Of a stretch of 64,000 bases of DNA, positions 57,905-64,000 are shown piece after piece. The stretch's first letter is position 1; the number at the start of each line of letters is the position of its first letter. The stretch is from Vombatus ursinus (taxonomy: Eukaryota > Chordata > Mammalia > Diprotodontia > Vombatidae), in the NCBI RefSeq assembly GCF_900497805.2, contig NW_020954719.1, positions 248,001 through 312,000 of the forward strand. The letters run 5' to 3'. The position numbers and the translations under genes are program-made. Under the pieces are notes generated by a model that did not search any database, was not told the origin of the DNA, and saw only the letters and a program-made list of their open reading frames with translations.

Positions 57905-59150
57905 GGCACCACTATTCTTTTAGTCTTTCAATCAGATGACAAATCTTGCCATCTCTACTTCCACAATATCTCCCACAACTGACCTCTCCTCTCTTAACTC
58001 CCACAGCTTACCATTTTAGTTCAGGACATCATCACCTCTTGTCTAGACTATTGCAATGGCTACCTAATTGGTTTCTCTGACTAATGCCTCTCTCCACTAC
58101 AGATTCTTCTCTACATGGTTGCTCAAATGATTTTCTTAAGCACCAATTTGATCATGTCAATCATATACTTAGTAAACTCCAGTGGCTCCCTACTGCCACT
58201 AGCACAAAATATAAACTTCTGTTTAGCTTTCAAAGTCATTCATGACCTGGCCTTTGTCTTTCTTTCTATCTTCATTATATATTACTCTCCTTCCCCCACT
58301 TTGGGACATGAACAAACTGGCCTTCTCCCTGTTCCTCATATACCAGGCTTCATCTCTCAACTAGGTGCTTTTGCAATGGCCATACTTATTCCTGGAATTC
58401 ACTGTCTCCTCCCCTCCACCTCAGAACCCCTCTCTTTCTTAATGATGAAGCTCAAGTACCACAATTTTTTTCTTTTCTTTTAGAAAACTGTATCTTTTTT
58501 TGTTACTCTGTACTTGACAAAAATTATCAAACATGAGCATTTCCATATACAATGAAGACAAAAATAGGATTGTAGAAGAAACCACAAATCTTTATTGCTT
58601 GCATTTTATTCTTAATAATATAATTAATTCAACGTGTTACTTTATTAATTTCAAAGATGTTCTACGTGTCTATGTCTCCTTTGAGCCTCTTTGTTTCCTT
58701 CTGTGTATTTTTAAATGATAGGATGAACCTCTTTTTTCTTTTCATTTTTTGTATACCTTTTGTTATTGTCTCTCTTTCCTTTTCAATTCCTGAGCCACCT
58801 AAATTTTTTAATCCTCTCTTGTAACAAACAAGCATAGTGCAGAAAAGAAAAAGCCACATATATTGATCATATCTAAAAATGCATATCCAAATGTGTCCCT
58901 TTAATCTCCCACCTCTTTGTCAGATCAAGTACAACCTTCTTCATGAAGCCTTTCCTGATTCCCCCCGACTCCTAGTGTCCTTGCCCCTTAACTACCTCGT
59001 ATTTATTATCCATATACTGATATATGCACCTGAGAGAATGTAAGCTTCTTGAGAGTACAATTTTTTTCATTCTTTGTGTTTTTATTCCTAGTGCCTAGCA
59101 TAGGGCCTGGAACCTGACTGGTGCTTAATAAATGATTGTTAACATTGGTT
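57905..59150 (+). mobile_element. L2 with an unassigned insertion
   Basis: L2 phrases run from TCTTGTCTAGACTATTGCAA through AACTCCAGTGGCTCCCTACT, CATTCATGACCTGGCC and CAACTAGGTGCTTTTGCAAT to about 58480. They resume near 58925 (TTCATGAAGCCTTTCCTGAT) and end TGGTGCTTAATAAATGATTG. Bases 58485-58890 have no L2 match that I can see. The 122-residue frame at 58115-58483 is L2 sequence. Confidence 0.8.
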
Positions 59151-62100
59151 GATAGATAGATTCTAAATGTATTTTAATGAAAGAAAGTATCAAAAGAGTG
59201 AAAAAAAAAGTCATGGATGTTAATACCACACAAAAAAATGTTAACAGAGGTTCATTAATCACTACTAAATGATATGTCTATTTTTCTCACCTCCACAAAA
59301 TCTTTATGAGAATTATTTTCATATATATAAAGAGTATTCTTATTGAAAGCATAAGAGAACAAGAAGGCATTTACAAACATAATCATAGAAGCTTTACAGT
59401 CACACAATTGAGTGCAGAGGATGCAAGGTTCCATTGTATTTATTGTTTGTTGACCATAAAAAGCATTTGATTCTGTAGAGCAAAATGTAACCTTAAAGGC
59501 TCTTCTCCAACAAGGTGCCTCCCATGCAGATGTTAACATTATACAATATTCCTTGATAAGAATCATAGCATAAAAACCTTTGTTCAATACTCTTATTAGT
59601 AATATCAAATGAGACATCAGGCAGAAAGACTGATGATTATCAGAGGTTATCCGCCACTGCCATCAAGAATGTCCAATGCAGAGACCAAAAAGAAGAGGGA
59701 TTCCCAAGAGATGTTGAGTTCCTGCTGATCATCTTGTTAGCAGATGCCATTGTGTTGATTGCATTAAGCCCTGGAACATTATAAACCCTCCTAAATGAGA
59801 TTTACAACCAAAGATTTCAACCTAATCCACACAGGAAAAAACAAATGGATGCTTATTGTTTAGATTATGATGTTCACTGATCTGGTCCATAAGTATATAT
59901 AACTTGGACAGATGTTACAGAAGAATAGTTTTCGGGAACCATAGTTAAAGAGAAAGTGAGGGTAGATTGTTTTGCATTTAGGAAATTGTGCCATGATAGC
60001 AAGCTTTTCCCTGAAACAAAGGCCCACCTCAACACTACTATGTTTATATTTATGCTATATGACTACATATCATCATATAATCTTTGAAGATTATCAGCCA
60101 ACTAAAGGGCAAGGGAGAGATATTATGTAGTGTGTGTAAAAGATTATTAAATCTTATAATATGAGGTAAAGTTTAGAAACTTTGATCTAGAAGCCTGCAC
60201 AAGCGCTGTCTTTAAAAGCTAGCTATAGGACTGCTACTGTTTTGTAAGTCAATTTCCTGGCCCTTGTGGTTGTAATAAAAATCTTCTAGGAAACATCAAA
60301 TGGTAAAGTCCCAGGTAGAGATGTAGAGATTGGGAAGAAATCAACAGAAAAATTTTCCTGGTGCCCTTGACCTTAATAATGTAAGGCTAAGGTCATTCAT
60401 GGGTAAGAAAGAATGAGAAACATAGTAAATAGTAATATTAAAAACAAGTTTTTTCCTCATAAATATTCATAATTTAATAACAATAGATATAGGCTAGGTA
60501 TGAATAATTGGTATGTATAATTGGTACAATGGTATTAGCGCCAAATTGATATCAGCAACCACACAAAGTTTTGGAACCTAACCTAACCACTGACCAAGAT
60601 AGTGAAAAATCAAAATGTCACATTAGGAGTATGGTCTTTTCCTATCAATTTTTGTGGAACACGTGACAAATCATTTTTGCCTTCTCTGAGCTTCTACTGT
60701 AAAAGATAGGGGAATAATAAATTAGAAAATTCCAGAATATTGGGAGATTATTCATATATTTCAGAATAAAAAGTACATTGAATTTCTTAGGGATAGGATA
60801 TGAAGCTTTCAATAGAACACTTTTAAATATTTTATACACAAGCAAATATTATAGAGGGTCTTCCCCTCTAGTTGGTACCTGGTCCCCCTCCCACCCTACT
60901 TTTAGTCATGGACCCTGGGTGAAGGAAGGCAGCTCTCCCATTCTAGGACCCTCAACACTTCTAAGGCTATTTTAAAAGTAAATAGTGCCACTAAGAATCA
61001 TAAAAATCATCTTTGTCCCAAAGCTGTTAATACATCATTTTTGCAATACAATAAATTCTTTTACAAGTAATAATCATTTCTAGACATATGTTGTGACACT
61101 TAAAAACAGAAATGAAAAATAAATATTAGATAATTTCTGGAAGAATGTGCTTAAATATGTTATTCAAAGATACTAGTCCTGCTGTATATTGTTGAATTGC
61201 TTATTTTCATTCCAGTCAGGATTTCATCAGACACCATGCTATTAATCCATCTTCTCTAGTTTTCCTTATGCAAAATTTGATCTGCCTCTCCCCTGTATAT
61301 TTTCAGATTGCTTCAGAAGGCCCTTTTACCAAGGACTGGACTGGGCATGTGTGAGATCCACAGCTCTGTGCTGTATATGCATTTGCGACTATGCAAACAC
61401 TAGATTTCGGACCAATATAATGGAGAAGAGGATATTGGGCTTGTTCTCCCCACCCCCACCCCTCCCAAGCATTGTGTGCAAGAACTCTCAGAACTGGGTG
61501 TCATAAATCCCTGGAGAACGACTCAAGAGTATGTTTTCCCTGCAACATCCCTGGTGCCTACAGCTTGAAGCAATCTGATACCAACCGTAATGGCCACAGG
61601 GCCAATCTGTACAACCCAGATGTAGTCATCTGAGAGTCTGCCAAAGGCCTCTTTGCCCAGCAAATCATGATTGGTTTACTCTTCCGGAATCCCCATGGTC
61701 AAACACTTCTGTCTTAGAACCCTGTGGAAAGTGGACTCCTAATGGGCAGCAACAGAGGAGGAAAAGGGTAGCAGTAAGATGATCCATCTGCTCCCTCCTC
61801 CCTGCTGTCTGCTGCAAACACCTGAGAAGGACCAGCCTCTTCTGAATAACGGTATGATTGCTCAGAAATACCTATTTAGCTAATGCACACGTTTAAAAAA
61901 AAAAAATCTAAATGAGGCTGACTTGCAGTGCGTGTTTGTGGAAGATACAAGCTCTGGACCCTAGTACCACACCCAATTTTTCCAGCAAATAGCTTAATTT
62001 AGGAAAAGAAGTGGCAATGGGTGGGGAACCTCTTTCTCTGTCTCTCCTCCTTCCTCTAGGGTAAATCATCTTTCATTTTGGAAAATAGAGTAAAGAAGAG

Positions 62101-62560
62101 AGGAAATTTGTCATATTGAGGATGACCAGCTGTGTCCCTGTTACTGACACTTCGGCTAATCCCCGTTCCTCTCCAGCCCAGAATGGCATCGATTTGCCAC
62201 ACAAATCACAGGCATCTGATGCTGCTGCATCTGAGAAGAAAGTTGACTCAGTACAGGGCTTCAGGTTTATTACCGTCTCCTGAGGGTACTAAGTGCCCTT
62301 CTATGTCCTTATTCTCACATGCTCCAATATCTCCCTTACTCCTCTCAGCTTCCTCAAACAATCCATACTTAGGCTTTTTTCAATAAAATCTAACAACGCA
62401 ACTCAATCAGGTTATTTTATTAATCTGGGGGGAGGGGCAATGAGGGAGGATTGGAAAGGAAATGATTTCAGGAAAATACGCATTATTTAGCATATCAGCA
62501 TAGAAGAAAAAAAATGCTAGATTCTTACCTGCCCCCTGGGCGTCCTTTCTGCAGCACAGC
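59151..62560. other. Unassigned, low-repeat sequence upstream of the candidate promoter
   Basis: This is the longest stretch without an obvious young repeat. It is AT-rich to about 61200 and then more balanced. No frame, splice pattern or RNA gene could be supported. Its position just upstream of a candidate promoter makes regulatory content possible, but nothing specific is visible. Confidence 0.4.
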
Positions 62561-62639
62561 TGGGATTGGAGTCCACAGGTTTTTCACTTCCGCCAAAAAC
62601 CCCTAGAAGAGAGCATCCTCCACACCAAACCTCACCCCA

Positions 62640-62845
62640 GTCCCTCCCTCTGTGCGATCGCCTTTGGGCGATCCTTCCTTAGCTACTTGACTGCATAAAC
62701 CCGACCTTTCTGAGCAGTTATTGGGGACCGCAGGGCGAGCAGGGCGGTGGCCAGGGAGAAGCCGCTCCCTCTGATTGGACGTGGAAGATATCACTCGAAT
62801 CCCTGACTGGGGTTTATATGGGCGGAGAAGTGGGGAAAATGCCCA
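62640..62845 (+). promoter_or_regulatory. Candidate TATA/CCAAT promoter in a CpG-containing segment
   Basis: This is the most CpG-rich segment of the window (GCGATCGCC, GGGCGATCC, AGGGCGAGCAGGGCGGTGG). An inverted CCAAT box (TGATTGGA, 62773-62780) lies about 40 bases upstream of a TATA-like box (TTTATATG near 62813-62820). Those spacings predict transcription from about 62845, with CCAAT near -70 and TATA near -30. A GGCGG lies between TATA and the start. Promoter identity is inferred from composition and spacing only. Confidence 0.5.
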
Positions 62846-62960
62846 CGAGTCTGCAGTCCCCTCTCCGAAATCCATTCCTGCTGCCACTGGCGCTTCTGAA
62901 TCCATGAATCCTAGAAGGGAAAGGAAATCTGCCGTGAAGGCTTATTATCTGAATCCCCAG
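62845..62960 (+). CDS. Candidate first exon of an unidentified gene running off the window
   Basis: The ATG at 62904 (TCCATGAATC, a weak initiation context) opens MNPRRERKSAVKAYYLNPQ, 19 codons that end in phase 0 exactly at CAG|GTAGGA (62960/62961), a good splice-donor match. The peptide starts with a basic stretch; I do not recognise it. The 5' end at 62845 is only predicted from the TATA spacing. The opposite-strand frame at 62603-62905 is considered a shadow. The next exon must lie beyond the window or in its last kilobase, where I found none. Confidence 0.4.
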
Positions 62961-63032
62961 GTAGGAGGGAGGGGCTAGTCAGAACCACCATCTTCAATTT
63001 CCTCTGCAGAGAACATCTGAGCTATATGATTT

Positions 63033-63034
63033 CA

Positions 63035-63071
<37 letters not shown>
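63033..63071. repeat. (CA)n microsatellite
   Basis: About 19 CA units between GATTTCACT and GGGGAATTT, in the putative first intron. Confidence 0.97.
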
Positions 63072-63073
<2 letters not shown>

Positions 63074-63280
63074 GGAATTTCAGCAGTACAGTATAAACTC
63101 AGTTTAAAGAACAAAATACTGAACACCTAACTGAAAATATTTTTAAACTGTACCTGACATTTTTTTCTGTTGCGAATTTTTATTTTGGTTTAAGTATCAT
63201 AATAACTGGAAATCAACATATGAAGAAAAAGTGAACTTCTTTAGCCTATGCTGAAGAAATCTTTGAAAATGAATTATACT

Positions 63281-63383
63281 GGGGCAGCTAGGTGGCACAG
63301 TGGATAGAGCACCAGCTCTGGAGTCAGACACTTGACATGTCCTCTCTAGCTGTGTGACCCTGGGCCAGTCACTTAGCCCCAAG
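63281..63383 (+). mobile_element. CORE-SINE with internal deletion
   Basis: GGGGCAGCTAGGTGGCACAG head, then a deletion between GAGTCAG and ACACTTGACATG, then the CORE. The direct repeat GAATTATACT lies at 63271-63280 and 63389-63398. It lacks a long A tail. Confidence 0.93.
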
Positions 63384-63484
63384 AAAACGAATTATACTAA
63401 ATCAGTGATTTCCAATTTTTTTTATTCTGCTCCCACCAGTAAAGATTGAGAATGTATGTATATATAAATACACACATGTGTATA

Positions 63485-63536
63485 TGATGGAGTCATGGGA
63501 CCTGAACCCCTAAAAGGAAAAGACCATGTCTTTGGT
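63485..63536 (+). mobile_element. Probable LTR 5'-end fragment, same family as 38527 and 40104 (fossil)
   Basis: It begins TGATGGAGTC like the LTR at 38527 (TGATGGCATT). It has a 26-base block (63510-63535) identical to the reverse complement of 40569-40594 in the minus-strand LTR. Similarity is not visible beyond this, so it is a small remnant. Confidence 0.5.
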
Positions 63537-63719
63537 ATATAAATTGTATCCACATACTAATTATTATGCACTATTGAAAGTTATGTTGACTCAGCGATTG
63601 TTGCTAGCCATACTTGTCAATCAGTATTGGGGGAGGCTCTGCTGGGGAAGGCAACGCAGAGCTTGCACCTTTTTGCATTATTGGCTATTTGTCATCTACC
63701 CCTGCTTGTGAGGTTTGTA

Positions 63720-63805
63720 CATACTGTATATACAATTTTACAAATTTTATATATACACATATGTCAATGTACGTAACATATGTATGTATATGTGTGTATA
63801 ATATG
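63720..63805. repeat. (TA)n/(TATG)n-rich stretch
   Basis: Alternating TATA, CATATG and TATGTATG units before the terminal SINE. Confidence 0.7.
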
Positions 63806-63811
63806 CAGCTA

Positions 63812-64000
63812 GGGGCAGCTAGGTGGTACAGTGAATGGAGTCCTGGGCCTGGAGTCAGGAAGACTTAAGTTCCAATCCCACCTAAAATGCTTACTAACTG
63901 TGTGACCCTGGGCAAGTCACTTAACCCTGCTTGCCTCAGTTTCCTCATCTGCAAAATGAGCTGGAGAAGGAAATGACAAACCTCTCCAATATCTTTGCCA
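63812..64000 (+). mobile_element. Mar1 CORE-SINE, 3' end cut by window
   Basis: AGGGGCAGCTAGGTGGTACA head, the CORE, CCTCAGTTTCCTCATCTGCA and AATGAGCTGGAGAAGGAAAT; the Bov-B-like tail is expected just past the window. It is the same long form as at 3247. Confidence 0.92.

Noticed and set aside
58115-58483. 122-residue frame, Leu/Ile-rich
   Set aside because: The DNA follows L2 phrase by phrase, so this is L2 sequence, out of its coding context.
61300-61800. Possible processed pseudogene or exon (phrases such as ACAACCCAGATGTAGTCATC)
   Set aside because: No frame stays open, and no protein was recognised in three-frame reading; left as unassigned.
62603-62905. 100-residue minus-strand frame over the CpG-containing segment
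   Set aside because: It overlaps the candidate promoter and has no domain; GC-rich DNA gives open frames by chance. A divergent transcript cannot be excluded.
1-64000. CRISPR arrays, operons, phage or plasmid features
   Set aside because: None seen. The repeats are dispersed eukaryotic elements, not regular repeat-spacer arrays, and gene density is far too low for a prokaryote.

Overview
The window looks like gene-poor nuclear DNA from a marsupial, probably an Australian lineage. The evidence is its repeat content: many CORE-SINEs of the Mar1/WSINE type (GGGGCAGCTAGGTGGC head, TAGCTGTGTGACCCTGGGCA core), marsupial-type L1 elements whose ORF1 begins MSKKKHTIDSYY or similar, plus old L2, MIR and hAT-Charlie copies. 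No bacterial, plasmid or CRISPR feature is present. Almost every open frame is a LINE fragment or the antisense of one.

Layout: 1-4.5 kb holds a SINE, a rearranged minus-strand L1, a retrocopy of 7SL (SRP) RNA and a Mar1 SINE. From 4.5 to 25 kb lies a stack of L1 elements inserted in one another. An old L1 (9681-14829, resuming 24519-24925) is split by a half-L1 (HAL1-like, no ORF2), which is itself split by a near full-length L1 (16261-22602). The half-L1 insertion ends in about 390 bp of foreign 3' sequence with its own AATAAA and poly(A), which reads as a 3' transduction. From 25 to 32.7 kb is older material: L2, CORE-SINEs, a hAT-Charlie transposon with perfect 8-bp target duplications, and a solo LTR. 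From 33 to 45 kb lie two more L1 copies, two related LTRs and a very old L1. From 45 to 62.5 kb is mostly unassigned sequence, with an L1-in-L1 nest at 48.8-52.9 kb and an L2-rich tract at 53.7-59.2 kb that includes a hAT MITE carrying a SINE.

The only candidate host gene start is near the right edge. A CpG-containing segment has an inverted CCAAT box, a TATA-like box, an ATG at 62904 opening 19 codons, and a splice-donor-like CAG|GTAGGA at 62960/62961. If real, the gene runs rightward out of the window. A second possible small host ORF (56611-56832, minus, one hydrophobic segment) is unassigned. Family names and boundaries come from reading the sequence by eye and were not checked with a repeat library.
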